A stretch of 36,911 nt of DNA, taken from Paraburkholderia sp. BCC1886 (GTDB lineage: Bacteria > Pseudomonadota > Gammaproteobacteria > Burkholderiales > Burkholderiaceae). Location of the stretch: assembly GCF_900996245.1 (NCBI RefSeq), contig NZ_CAAJGK010000057.1, forward strand, positions 1-36,911, given 5' to 3'. The number at the start of each line of letters is the position of its first letter. Within the stretch, counting starts at the first letter, position 1. The translations under genes were made by a program, and so were the position numbers. This document shows positions 23,919-32,070 of the stretch, in pieces. Under the pieces are notes generated by a model that worked only from the letters and a program-made list of their open reading frames with translations, ran no database searches and had not been told where the DNA came from.

Positions 23919-24518
23919 TTTGACTCAACGCTAGTGTGGGTTGATGGCCGAGGTATGTTCGGAACTGTCGCTGCGCGGACTGCTCATCCAGCGCGGTGCT
24001 TTGCCGGAATAATGCAAGGTCCATGCCATTCGAATCACCGGGGCATGCCATCCGCTCCCGGCCCAGATCCATCAATGTCGTTGCATTAGCAATGATGTTT
24101 GAGCGCCAAGGTTATCCCCTCTCTCATCTGCACCAAGAACGGTAGGTAACGACACCTTTGCTCCAACATGGGTTCTCGCTCGCCGTAATTTGGTGCGCAT
24201 ATGTCGTTGATTTTTGTTTCTTCGGGCCGTTCGAGAGTCCCCACTCGGCGAGACCAGCCAAGACATCTGATTCCGTCGCTCCCCGGCCGTTTCACGCTGG
24301 CATCCGATTTGCATTGATGAGTCGTCGACGACCTCATATCTAGTTGCAAACGCAATGACATTAAGTGGCGTCGACTCATGCACGGAAGAAGCTTGAGCGT
24401 AGTTCCCGCTTGACCCAGGCGATGGCATGGGCGGTGCGCTCTTTCCTTTCCAGGTCTATATCGTGAAAAACGCCGCCCCGGTTTGCACACGTTGTCTTTC
24501 TCTTATTCAGGATACTTG
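23919..24518. promoter_or_regulatory. 600-bp divergent control region, oxygenase operon / NCS1 permease
   Basis: No convincing gene lies between the divergent starts at 23918 and 24519. The region is less GC-rich than its neighbours. It holds a strong palindrome at 24317-24337 and a weaker TCAAC-N10-GTTGA pair at 23930-23949. A minus-strand frame of about 30 codons ending near 24379 (E-R-K-E-R-T-A-H-A-I-A-W-V-K-R-E-L) looks faintly protein-like but has no start. Promoters for both operons must lie here. Confidence 0.5.
24317..24337. promoter_or_regulatory. Palindromic candidate operator
   Basis: ATGAG-TCGTCGACGA-C-CTCAT has a perfect 10-bp palindromic centre and 5-bp outer arms that pair when one base is skipped. 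It lies 182 bp before the permease start in the divergent region. The regulator is unknown. The MarR protein at 26126 or the LysR at 27580 are candidates; a dimeric repressor fits the shape. Confidence 0.45.
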
Positions 24519-26015
24519 ATGACTTACTCACTGAAGGAGTCGCCGCTACGGGACACCGATTACGCGCCGGAAGCGCAACGGTATGCTTCGCCCGCAGGCC
24601 TTTTCGGCATACTTGTCGGCGCGCAGATGTGTTTCAACCTAGTGGTTCTGGGATGGCTTCCAATCCGTTTCGGATTAGGGTTACCCGGCGCTTTAAGCGC
24701 TATAGCAGCAGGATTGCTGGTCGGATGCCTCGCTGCGGGACCGTTCGCTCTGCTCGGCACGCACACCGGCGCGAACAGCACCGTAAGCAGCGGCGCTCAC
24801 TTTGGATTGAGAGGAAGGTGGATTGGTACAGCCATCACGTTTTTTACCGCACTTGGCTTCTTTGCACTTGTGATCTGGACCGGTGGAGACGCAATTACCG
24901 GGGTCATCGTGCGCGTGTTTCATCTCCGGGACACCGGCATGTTTCGCACTGTCGGCTATGTGCTGACATGTTCCGGCGCCACGTTCATTGCGATCTTTGG
25001 ACACGATAAGGTAGCGGCGACGCAGAAATTTGTTGCCGTTGGCATCGGCCTGCTTTTCGTCGTCGGCTTTGCTGCTCTCGCACCACGCTTTCACGTTGAC
25101 TATCGCGGTGGCAATTACATTCTGGGATCGTTCTGGCCGACATGGTTGATGTCCGCCGCCACGGCGCTCGCAGTTCCCGTGTCATACACTCCATTTCTGA
25201 ACGACTATTCACGCTACATTTCGTCGAAACGCTATTCGCGCTTCGCGGTCAGCCTCGCAAGCGGTGGCGGCCTGTTTGTCGGATGCATGGCCGTCATGAG
25301 TTTCGGGGTGTTCGAAGGTTCGATATTCAATGTCCAGTCAGGCCCGGTGCGCGGTCTCGTTGAAGGCTGTCCGACATGGTATCTGGTCCCGGTCCTGATC
25401 ATCGGCGTAATCGGGCCGCTATCCCATGGCTCCTTATGCCTGTATGCGCCGGGCCTCGACATCGCATCGCTTTTTCCGGCGCTATCGAGGCGGGTCGTGA
25501 CTCTGGCCCTAGGGGCACTCGGTCTGATCGTGGTCCTGCTCGGGGCTTTCGTCTGGAACGCCGTCGACGCGTTCGTCGCATTCGTCACACTGTTTACGGT
25601 CGCGACTACGCCATGGCTCATGATCATCCTCCTCGGACACTTCCACAGGCGCGGCTGGTATAGTTCCCGCGACCTCCAGTTATCAAAACGCAATGCATCG
25701 GATAGCCGCTACTGGTTCTCAGGAGGATGGAATTTGCGAGCTCTGGCAGCGTGGGTTCCGGCAGTGGTGGTCGGCCTGCTACTCTCAAGAACCAGTCTCT
25801 TCACCGGCGCGTGGTATGCCGTCGCGGGCGGAATCGACATTAGCGTCCCGATCGCAGCCGTCACGGGCGGGGCGATCTACGCTTTCCTTCTGGTGCTGGT
25901 GCCCGAACGCTCCACACTACACGGATATCAAAATGAAATCCCCGGGGGTCCCCACGTTCTGGATGCCCGCTTCAGCACGCTTTCAGGCGAAGAGAACCCT
26001 CTTGCTGAAAACTGA
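24519..26015 (+). CDS. NCS1-family permease (cytosine/purine/allantoin type)
   Basis: The 498-residue inner-membrane permease has about 12 helices in the LeuT-fold NCS1 (CodB/PucI) pattern. The N-terminal helix is G-I-L-V-G-A-Q-M-C-F-N, followed by L-G-T-H-T-G-A-N-S-T-V-S-S-G-A-H-F-G-L-R-G (NCS1 helix 2-3 signature), F-G-H-D-K-V-A-A-T-Q-K, and F-L-N-D-Y-S-R-Y-I near helix 6 (typical N-D-Y-S/A-R-Y motif). The ATG at 24519 follows AGGA with good spacing; an upstream ATG at 24483 has none. It is divergent from the oxygenase operon, so the substrate of that operon is probably a nucleobase-, hydantoin- or ureide-like compound brought in by proton or sodium symport. A GC-rich hairpin follows the stop. 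Confidence 0.88.
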   Translation: MTYSLKESPLRDTDYAPEAQRYASPAGLFGILVGAQMCFNLVVLGWLPIRFGLGLPGALSAIAAGLLVGCLAAGPFALLGTHTGANSTVSSGAHFGLRGRWIGTAITFFTALGFFALVIWTGGDAITGVIVRVFHLRDTGMFRTVGYVLTCSGATFIAIFGHDKVAATQKFVAVGIGLLFVVGFAALAPRFHVDYRGGNYILGSFWPTWLMSAATALAVPVSYTPFLNDYSRYISSKRYSRFAVSLASGGGLFVGCMAVMSFGVFEGSIFNVQSGPVRGLVEGCPTWYLVPVLIIGVIGPLSHGSLCLYAPGLDIASLFPALSRRVVTLALGALGLIVVLLGAFVWNAVDAFVAFVTLFTVATTPWLMIILLGHFHRRGWYSSRDLQLSKRNASDSRYWFSGGWNLRALAAWVPAVVVGLLLSRTSLFTGAWYAVAGGIDISVPIAAVTGGAIYAFLLVLVPERSTLHGYQNEIPGGPHVLDARFSTLSGEENPLAEN

Positions 26016-26024
26016 AATGGACTG

Positions 26025-26045
26025 AGGCCGGCCTGTGACCGGCCT
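26025..26045 (+). terminator. Hairpin after the NCS1 permease gene
   Basis: AGGCCGG (26025-26031) pairs with CCGGCCT (26039-26045) around a 7-base loop, 9 bp after the permease stop, followed by TGTGAT. The T-tract is weak, so termination may be partial and some readthrough into the MarR gene is possible. Confidence 0.55.
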
Positions 26046-26125
26046 TGTGATACCGTTGCAATGAACATAGAGCTGTTCAATGCAGGAATAGGCTCCGCGT
26101 TCCGTCCAATCTGGCAGCTGCGCGT

Positions 26126-26731
26126 ATGGGGCGCCAGGTTTCTACTCTCGAAACAAGGTTTATGCTCAAGAAAAATCACCCAGGCACGAGTCGCGGATCC
26201 ACTGGCTGGGCCTCATTTATCCGCACTTACGTGCTTGTCGTCGACATCATGGAAGAGACGTTCCGTCAGGAAGGCCTGCCTCCTCTGTCCTGGTACGACG
26301 TATTGTGGTCGCTCGAATCTTCGCCCGAAGGACGTCTGAGAATGCGTGATCTTGCCGAGCAGGCGGTCTACAGTCGCAGCTTCATCACGCGAATCATCAC
26401 TACGCTGGAGAAAGAAGGACTGGTCGTGAGAGGGCAATCGGAGAGCGACGGTCGAGGCAAGATCGCGATCATCACCGAGAAAGGTCGGGCGCTACGCAAG
26501 CGGATGTGGCCGCTGTATCAGCGGCTCATCGAGCAACATTTCAATTCGCACCTCACACCCGGCGAGCACGATGCACTGGAACGAGGTTTCCGCCGGATTC
26601 TTTCTGCCGCCCACGAATACAAACAGTATGCTGGCCTCGCGGCGGAGAACCCCGAGGAAACCGATTCCGATGGCCGGGCAACGCGCCGCAGATCCCGTTC
26701 CCGGCCTGCCGCTCAGCGGGGAGGTCAATGA
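26126..26731 (+). CDS. MarR-family transcriptional regulator
   Basis: The 201-residue protein has the MarR winged-helix plan: a helix with LPPLSWYDVLWSLESSPEGRLRMRDLAEQAVYSRSFITRIITTLEKEGLVVRGQSESDGRGKIAIITEKGRALRKRM covering the HTH (short pieces: M-R-D-L-A-E, S-R-S-F-I-T-R-I) and the wing D-G-R-G-K. The dimerisation helix follows. A basic, disordered tail (R-R-R-S-R-S-R-P) ends it. Two starts are possible: ATG 26126, or ATG 26162 with AAGG a few bases upstream. It follows the permease after about 110 bp and a partial terminator, so it may regulate the permease/oxygenase divergon, responding to an aromatic or heterocyclic ligand. This target is inferred from position only. Confidence 0.85.
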   Translation: MGRQVSTLETRFMLKKNHPGTSRGSTGWASFIRTYVLVVDIMEETFRQEGLPPLSWYDVLWSLESSPEGRLRMRDLAEQAVYSRSFITRIITTLEKEGLVVRGQSESDGRGKIAIITEKGRALRKRMWPLYQRLIEQHFNSHLTPGEHDALERGFRRILSAAHEYKQYAGLAAENPEETDSDGRATRRRSRSRPAAQRGGQ

Positions 26732-26802
26732 ATGTCTTTCGCGACGAAGAACGGTAGAGAGCGCATAGGCGGCCCTCGACGGGACGCCAGGATATCCGCC
26801 CC

Positions 26803-27459
26803 TTAGCTGGCGTGCTGTCCATGTAAAGCTGCGGCCGATTGCCCGAGTTGCTGCGCGACTTCAGTCGCGTTTGCTTTGACGCTTGCCAACGTATCTGGCG
26901 CGGCGAGCGTCGGAGCCACATTGATCTCCTGGATGTCTTCCACACCAATGAAATTCAGCCACTTACGGAGGTAGGGTTTCTGAAAGTCATGCGGGTGGTA
27001 ATCCGGTCCGAGCGGATAGTCGCTCGCACTCGAATAGATAAGCGTTGCCGATTTATCCTTGAGCAATCCTTTGTATCCGGATTCAGGCGACCATATCCAG
27101 TTGACATCCGCTAGCGTGATCACGTCGATGTAATGCTTCAACACGTAGGGCACGCTGAAGTTCCACATGGGGACGGATAGTACGTACTCGTCCGCGCTGC
27201 AAAATTCGTCGGCGAAGCGCTTTACTTTCGTCCACGCCTCCAGCTGATCCGTGGAAAATTCTTTTTTTCGCAACACTGCAAACTTGGCTTCGATCACCTT
27301 CCGGTCAAAGGCTGGAAGGGTTTCTTCCCAAAGATTCAGGCGCTGAACAGAAGTGACCGGTCCGCTCTGGGTGCGGCTCTCGATATACCTGGATGCCACC
27401 TGTGACGAATGCGAATTCAGTTCACCCGGCGAAGCTTCGATGTATAACAGATGGCTCAT
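26803..27459 (-). CDS. FMN-dependent NADH:quinone/azo reductase (AzoR-like)
   Basis: The 218-residue flavodoxin-like-fold oxidoreductase matches the AzoR family. It starts M-S-H-L-L-Y-I-E-A-S-P with S-H-S-S-Q-V-A-S for FMN phosphate, P-M-W-N-F-S-V-P-Y-V-L-K-H-Y-I-D as the family's key flavin loop, and a later S-S-A-S-D-Y-P region. CAAGGG lies before the ATG at 27459; the frame extends upstream without homology. It reduces quinones or azo compounds with NADH in the cytoplasm and may protect from quinones formed during catabolism. It is divergent from the LysR gene at 27580 and convergent with MarR, which suggests that the LysR regulates it. Confidence 0.88.
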   Translation of the reverse strand: MSHLLYIEASPGELNSHSSQVASRYIESRTQSGPVTSVQRLNLWEETLPAFDRKVIEAKFAVLRKKEFSTDQLEAWTKVKRFADEFCSADEYVLSVPMWNFSVPYVLKHYIDVITLADVNWIWSPESGYKGLLKDKSATLIYSSASDYPLGPDYHPHDFQKPYLRKWLNFIGVEDIQEINVAPTLAAPDTLASVKANATEVAQQLGQSAAALHGQHAS

Positions 27460-27579
27460 TGAGTACCCTTGAAGTCGTGGGAGATCTTGATGGCAAATAG
27501 TTGCTACCTGAAGAACCCGATGATATAGACCGATGGTTTGCTCCCGCAACATGCAAAAACTGAAACGAGATTATCGAAA

Positions 27580-28479
27580 ATGAACAATATCAACTGGGAC
27601 GATCTTCGCTATATTCTGGCCATGCGCCGCGAAACGACGCTCAAGGCCGCAGCCCGGGTATTAAAGGTCAGTCACGCCACCGTCACCCGTCGCCTGAGCG
27701 ATATAGAAGAACGCCTGAGCGTCAAGCTATTCGAACGCTCCGGCGCCGGTTACGTCGCTACGTCGGCGGCAGACGAGATCTGCGATGTAGCGAAGGCAAT
27801 GGAAGTGCAGGTTATAGGACTGGAACGCCGGCTGAGCGGTAGAGAACTGCATCTGACGGGCTCGGTACGTGTCACCACCACCGATACCCTGCTCGCGGGT
27901 GGAATGGCCGAGTGTCTCGCGTCTTTTCGGCAAGCCTATCCTGACATCAAACTTGAAGTGATGGTCTCGAACACATTCTTCAATCTCTCGAGACGAGAAT
28001 GCGATATCGCGATTCGACCCAGCAGCGAGCCGCCGCCACAATTGATCGGCCGCTGTCTCGGCAAGCTCTCGAGTGCAATTTACGGACATCGCGACTATCT
28101 CGCAGCCAATCCTTATGCAATGGAATGGAACCAGTATGACTGGATCGCACCAGGCGACGATCTACAGCATCTTGCTCAGGCACAGTGGATTCGTGAGCAT
28201 GTCGATAAGTCGCGCGTCGGTATGCAGGTCGACTCCCTGCTCGCCATGACTCAGCTCGTTGAGCGTCGGGCCGGTGTCGCACCGCTGCTGTGCATGCTGG
28301 CCGATCGCCAGCCCGAATTGCAACGCGTCACCGACCCATTGGACGAGATGTCGACGGAAGTCTGGATGTTGACCCATCAGGAGCTTCGTGCCACGCCCCG
28401 CATTCGGGTTCTCATGGAGCATGTCTCCCGTTTTGCCTCTGCAAACAAAGCGTTCGGCCGTGCCGTCGGACAGACATAG
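27580..28479 (+). CDS. LysR-family transcriptional regulator
   Basis: The 299-residue regulator begins M-N-N-I-N-W-D-D-L-R-Y-I-L-A-M-R. Its HTH reads T-L-K-A-A-A-R-V-L-K-V-S-H-A-T-V-T-R-R-L-S-D-I-E-E-R-L, a subgroup in which the third helix has S-H-A-T-V-T-R-R. The effector domain begins with H-L-T-G-S-V-R-V-T-T-T-D and includes R-E-C-D-I-A-I-R-P. This pattern is like regulators that control a divergently transcribed quinone reductase. The upstream ATG-less extension to 27538 is dismissed because homology begins at 27580. The 120-bp gap to the azoreductase contains a small TTGC-TCCC-GCAA palindrome near 27538. GST and PuuE-like genes follow in the same direction. Confidence 0.88.
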   Translation: MNNINWDDLRYILAMRRETTLKAAARVLKVSHATVTRRLSDIEERLSVKLFERSGAGYVATSAADEICDVAKAMEVQVIGLERRLSGRELHLTGSVRVTTTDTLLAGGMAECLASFRQAYPDIKLEVMVSNTFFNLSRRECDIAIRPSSEPPPQLIGRCLGKLSSAIYGHRDYLAANPYAMEWNQYDWIAPGDDLQHLAQAQWIREHVDKSRVGMQVDSLLAMTQLVERRAGVAPLLCMLADRQPELQRVTDPLDEMSTEVWMLTHQELRATPRIRVLMEHVSRFASANKAFGRAVGQT

Positions 28480-28536
28480 CGCGAATGCACTCCACGCCCT
28501 CGGGCGCCGCCATCCTCCTTTTCGCCTCCCACACCG

Positions 28537-29178
28537 ATGACTGAGCAACTCCAACTCACTTTTTATACGGCAGATACGCCAAACGGACAGAAAATAAGTA
28601 TTTTTCTCGAGGAGGCGGCGCTTTCCCATAAGAAGGTCAATCTGAACCTGTCCGCTGGCGATCAACACACGGCCGACTACCTCGCGATCAATCCCAACGG
28701 AAAAATCCCCGCAATCGTCGACCATGCCGCCGATATCACCGTATTCGAATCGGGCGCCATACTCAGCTATCTGTCTTCGACCTATGGACACCTGCATCCT
28801 GCCGATCCCAAAGACCGGATCGCCGTTCAGCAATGGCTGCACTTCCAGATTGGCGGTATCGGACCTATGCTCGGTCAACTCTGGTGGTTTCTTCACGCCT
28901 CGAAAACCGTCAATACCGAAGCAATCAACCGCTATACCAACGAGGCGCTTCGTCTCTACGGGGTCGTCGACCGGCGCCTCGCCAGCTCCCCATTCATTGC
29001 AACTTCTCTTTATTCGATCGCGGATATCGCCGCCTTCACGTGGCTACGCACCCACGAAGAGTTGAACCTCGATATTCAGAAGTACCGGCACGTGACACTC
29101 TGGTTGGAGCAGATTGGCGATCGACCCGCGGTCAAACGCGCGCTGGAATCTTTGCGCGTGCTAGTCAGCGGGCTCTGA
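28537..29178 (+). CDS. Glutathione S-transferase family protein
   Basis: The 213-residue protein has a thioredoxin-like N-domain (L-T-F-Y-T-A-D-T-P-N-G-Q-K-I-S-I, then N-P-N-G-K-I-P-A-I-V-D with the cis-Pro, and F-E-S-G-A-I-L-S-Y-L for glutathione gamma-Glu binding) and an all-helical C-domain (Y-S-I-A-D-I-A-A-F-T-W N-capping motif). T-P-N-G-x-K-I is typical of the Ure2p/YfcG-like bacterial class, where Thr/Asn replace the usual Tyr/Ser. It probably acts as a disulfide-bond reductase or conjugating enzyme. It is 57 bp after LysR. The first 43 codons have a close, truncated relative at 34654-34779. Confidence 0.88.
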   Translation: MTEQLQLTFYTADTPNGQKISIFLEEAALSHKKVNLNLSAGDQHTADYLAINPNGKIPAIVDHAADITVFESGAILSYLSSTYGHLHPADPKDRIAVQQWLHFQIGGIGPMLGQLWWFLHASKTVNTEAINRYTNEALRLYGVVDRRLASSPFIATSLYSIADIAAFTWLRTHEELNLDIQKYRHVTLWLEQIGDRPAVKRALESLRVLVSGL

Positions 29179-29267
29179 ATCGGGCGCTTTAAATGTCCGG
29201 GTCTCGGCCTGTCTATTTTGTCACCCTCGTCGCGCGCGCATGAGCGACGCCTATTGTGGAGCCCCGC

Positions 29268-30176
29268 ATGCATCAATCGACTCGTGATTTCGTTGGCTAC
29301 GGCGCCAATCCCCCGGATCCCCAATGGCCCGGGGACGCACGCATCGCGTTAAATTTCGTGCTGAACTATGAAGAAGGATCGGAGCCCTCCATCGAACTGG
29401 GTGACGACGCGACGGAAACCTGGTTCACCGAGTCCAATGGCCTGAATACGGGTGTCGTGGGACGCGATCTCGCAGCCGAGAGTTTATTCGAGTACGGCAG
29501 CCGGGTCGGTTTCTGGAGACTCATGCGTTTGCTCCAGGAGCGAAACCTGCCTGCAACGGTATTTGCGTGTGCCATGGCTTTGGAACACAACCTCGAAGCT
29601 GCCAACGCGATCCGGGCCTCGGGATTCGATGTTTGCAGCCACGGTTGGCGATGGATCAAGCATTATCTGCTCACCGAAGAGCAGGAGCGGGAGCACATCA
29701 GACTCGCGATAGAATCGCTGACACGCACGACTGGCGCCCGGCCAGAAGGTTGGTATTGTCGTTACGCGCCGGGTGAAAACACTCGCCGGTTGCTGGTCGA
29801 AGAAGGCGGATTTCTGTACGACTCGGATTCCTATGCCGACGAATTGCCGTTCTGGAAGGTCGTGGGCGACAAGCCGCATCTGGTGGTCCCGTACTCGCTA
29901 ACGAACAACGACGGCCAGTACGCCGGCGCTGTCGGCACCTCGGACCAGTGGTTCAGCTTCATGCGCGACGCCTTCGATATGCTCTACCGTGAAGGACAGA
30001 AGCAGCCAAAAATGATGTCGATCGGTCTGCATATGCGTCTGATCGGCCATCCCGCGAGGGCCGTTGCACTGGAAAGATTCCTCGATCACGTAATGCGCCA
30101 TTCCAATGTCTGGATCACCCGTCGTATCGACATTGCGAGGCACTGGGTCGAACATCATCCGTTCAGCGCGGGCTAA
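29268..30176 (+). CDS. PuuE-like cyclic amide hydrolase (polysaccharide-deacetylase fold)
   Basis: The 302-residue NodB-fold protein has the PuuE allantoinase hallmark start R-D-F-V-G-Y-G-A-N-P-P-D-P-Q-W-P-G-D-A-R and F-V-L-N-Y-E-E-G-S-E. It also has S-H-G-W-R-W and Y-C-R-Y-A-P-G-E-N-T-R-R, later H-M-R-L-I-G-H-P-A-R-A. PuuE relatives open cyclic ureides such as allantoin without the usual metal-allantoinase fold. Here the target is probably a related cyclic amide. The ATG at 29268 is preferred over GTG 29256 because GGAG lies 6 bp before it. The gene follows GST after 89 bp and ends before a strong bidirectional terminator. With the NCS1 permease nearby, uptake and ring opening of a ureide-like compound is a reasonable inference. 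Confidence 0.85.
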   Translation: MHQSTRDFVGYGANPPDPQWPGDARIALNFVLNYEEGSEPSIELGDDATETWFTESNGLNTGVVGRDLAAESLFEYGSRVGFWRLMRLLQERNLPATVFACAMALEHNLEAANAIRASGFDVCSHGWRWIKHYLLTEEQEREHIRLAIESLTRTTGARPEGWYCRYAPGENTRRLLVEEGGFLYDSDSYADELPFWKVVGDKPHLVVPYSLTNNDGQYAGAVGTSDQWFSFMRDAFDMLYREGQKQPKMMSIGLHMRLIGHPARAVALERFLDHVMRHSNVWITRRIDIARHWVEHHPFSAG

Positions 30177-30213
30177 ATCCGAGTGTATTCCTGAGTGCAC
30201 ACGGATTTAAAAA

Positions 30214-30244
30214 GCCGCCGGTCGCGATATCGAAATCCGGCGGC
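30214..30244. terminator. Bidirectional intrinsic terminator
   Basis: GCCGCCGG (30214-30221) and CCGGCGGC (30237-30244) form a perfect 8-bp stem. An A-run (30209-30213) precedes and a CTTTC tract follows, so it can stop transcripts from both the PuuE-like gene (ends 30176) and the M24 gene (ends 30267). Confidence 0.85.
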
Positions 30245-30266
30245 CTTTCGTGCAGACGCTGCGCTT

Positions 30267-30947
30267 CTAGTCGTGTTCCATGAGAATATCTTCAAAGAAC
30301 GCGCCAAAGCGGTTATCCGCGCTGCGGATATGAATCTCCAGCACCCACAGCAGATTACCTGGGCGGAAATCGACGCCCGCCATCGAACCTTCATAAACGA
30401 CAGCGTGCGGGAAGTCGGCCAGACGGTGTCCTGACAAATCCATGTCGAACACCCATCCGCGTCGCTCAGACGCCGCTACGGCAAACTCGTAGAGTTCCTT
30501 GCCCGTTGCTCCCGTCGTGAGCCAGCACTGGCGAACCTCTTCGAAGATCTCTCTCGTGTCTTTCGCACATCGAGCCTTCTCGGGGTCATTGCCAGTCAGA
30601 AAAGTTTCTCCACCATCGCCTTCCCAATCTTTCCAGACCGGGCCAATGTCGACAAAGAAAATATCGTCGGTGCCGAGAACTATACCGGGCTCGGACGCAG
30701 CGCCATATGTCTTCGTCGTGTTGACACCAAAGCGGACGAAGACGTCATGCCAGCCGCGCAGCAAGCCCAGGTCGGCGAGTATGTCCTTCGCCATTTCAAC
30801 GGCGTCTTCCTCAACCATTCCAGGCTTGATGGCTTCCGCGATCTGATGAATCGCGGAGCGCGTCTGCTCGCGGGCAATCATCATCTTTTCCGGGTCATAC
30901 TTGCTTCCTACTGCTTCGATACTTTCCTGAACATGCGCGGCACTCAT
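30267..30947 (-). CDS. M24-family metallohydrolase (pita-bread fold)
   Basis: The 226-residue single-domain protein has the M24 catalytic fold: V-D-I-G-P-V-W with a later D-W-E-G-D-G-G (two Asp ligands), S-G-H-R-L-A-D-F-P-H (His), W-V-L-E-I-H-I (Glu) and F-F-E-D-I-L (Glu). Family members include Xaa-Pro peptidases, methionine aminopeptidases, creatinase and ectoine hydrolase. Lacking the N-domain of creatinase or aminopeptidase P, its substrate cannot be assigned. AAGGA precedes the ATG at 30947, and the start is supported by M-S-A-A-H-V. In this context a C-N bond of a small molecule is as likely as a peptide. It is downstream of the FAD reductase on the same strand, 49 bp away. Confidence 0.83.
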   Translation of the reverse strand: MSAAHVQESIEAVGSKYDPEKMMIAREQTRSAIHQIAEAIKPGMVEEDAVEMAKDILADLGLLRGWHDVFVRFGVNTTKTYGAASEPGIVLGTDDIFFVDIGPVWKDWEGDGGETFLTGNDPEKARCAKDTREIFEEVRQCWLTTGATGKELYEFAVAASERRGWVFDMDLSGHRLADFPHAVVYEGSMAGVDFRPGNLLWVLEIHIRSADNRFGAFFEDILMEHD

Positions 30948-30996
30948 TATGGGGTCCTTGATGAGATGAATTGCTAGGGACGGGACGCTAGAGAAG

Positions 30997-32070
30997 TCAA
31001 AGCGGAATACTGATTTGCAAATCGGCAAGTTCGGGCGTGAGCACAACCTGGCATGCGAGGCGGTCCCATGGCCCAGACTCTTCCAGCGAGCGCAGCAGAC
31101 GCTTTTCGCCTCGATCCGCGGGCGTCAGGCGCTCGAACCACTCTGAATCGACAACCACACGACAGGTGCCGCAAGACTTTGCCCCACCGCACACGCCCAT
31201 GATCAGACGCGCATCGCGCAGTGTCTCCATCAGGGTCGTACCGCGGTTGGCCTCCAGCTTGCCGGAGCCCGCCACGATGATTGGAATACGTTCCGCAGTC
31301 TCGGCGACATGCGGCACTGCCGTTGAAGATGATTCGAACGCATCCGCGAAAAACCTGTCCGCCGAGAGACGGTTTCGAGCGGTCAGCAGCGCCTTGGCGC
31401 CCGCCACCATACGCGGAGCACCGCAGGCATAGACGTAGGCCGAAGAGAGATCTGCATGGTGACGCGCGGCCACCTCCTGCACCAAGCCGCGTTCGCCGTC
31501 CCAATCAGGATCAGGATCAGGAGCGTTCAGCACCGGAATGAAGTGAAAGTTCCGATAGATCCGGCTCAGTTGCTCGAAGCGATCGTACAGGTAGAGGTCC
31601 GCCCTGCTTTCGGCACCCCAGTACAGCCACATTGGATTTTCGCAACCGGAGCGTATTGCGGCTTCCATGAGTGCGTTGATCGGAGCGATGCCTGTTCCTG
31701 TAGCAAGCAGCACCACTCGCTCATCGGCGGAAAGCGACGTGGGCCACACACAACTGCCGAATGGTCCATGCACTTTCAGATGATCACCCGCGGCGAGGCT
31801 GTCACGAACGATCGTCGAGAATTTGCCGTGCGGATGCAGCCGGATATGTAATTCGATTTCGCCGGCCTCCACCACCGCATTCGCCATCGAATACGATCGA
31901 ATCTCGCCGTCGGGCAATTCGATACTCAAAAACTGGCCCTCCCGGTAAGTCATTGGGTGCTGAGATGGAAAGGCTAATTTAAGTATCGTGACGGATGCGC
32001 TAGCCGCTTCGACCGAACGAACTTGCGGGTTAAAGAGTCCTGCGGGCAATGGGCGCGAAGTCGATTCCAT
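30997..32070 (-). CDS. FAD/NAD reductase with C-terminal [2Fe-2S] ferredoxin domain
   Basis: The 357-residue electron-transfer protein has an FNR-type FAD domain (I-R-S-Y-S-M-A-N-A), an NAD domain (L-L-A-T-G-T-G-I-A-P-I-N-A-L then Y-V-Y-A-C-G-A-P) and a C-terminal ferredoxin with C-G-G-A-K-S-C-G-T-C and a distal Cys in R-L-A-C-Q-V. The ferredoxin part resembles the adrenodoxin/putidaredoxin style (D-R-G-E-K-R-L-L). This layout differs from the FMN-type reductase at 20291, so block 2 encodes two reductases of different type. It is upstream of, and co-oriented with, the M24 gene. The ATG at 32070 has only a weak ribosome-binding site. Its partner is not certain: the flavodoxin-Rieske fusion or an enzyme outside the window. 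Confidence 0.88.
   Translation of the reverse strand: MESTSRPLPAGLFNPQVRSVEAASASVTILKLAFPSQHPMTYREGQFLSIELPDGEIRSYSMANAVVEAGEIELHIRLHPHGKFSTIVRDSLAAGDHLKVHGPFGSCVWPTSLSADERVVLLATGTGIAPINALMEAAIRSGCENPMWLYWGAESRADLYLYDRFEQLSRIYRNFHFIPVLNAPDPDPDWDGERGLVQEVAARHHADLSSAYVYACGAPRMVAGAKALLTARNRLSADRFFADAFESSSTAVPHVAETAERIPIIVAGSGKLEANRGTTLMETLRDARLIMGVCGGAKSCGTCRVVVDSEWFERLTPADRGEKRLLRSLEESGPWDRLACQVVLTPELADLQISIPL

Noticed and set aside
23930..23949. TCAAC-N10-GTTGA near the oxygenase start
   Set aside because: Five-base arms with a 10-base spacer are expected often by chance; too weak to call an operator.
24379..24480. Minus-strand frame ending E-R-T-A-H-A-I-A-W-V-K-R-E-L-R-S-S-F-F-R-A
   Set aside because: It looks faintly like the end of a helical protein, but there is no start codon, no matching upstream part and no family I can name.
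26765..26802. GGCGG...CCGCC pairing between the MarR and azoreductase genes as a terminator
   Set aside because: The stem is only five bases with a long loop and no T-run.
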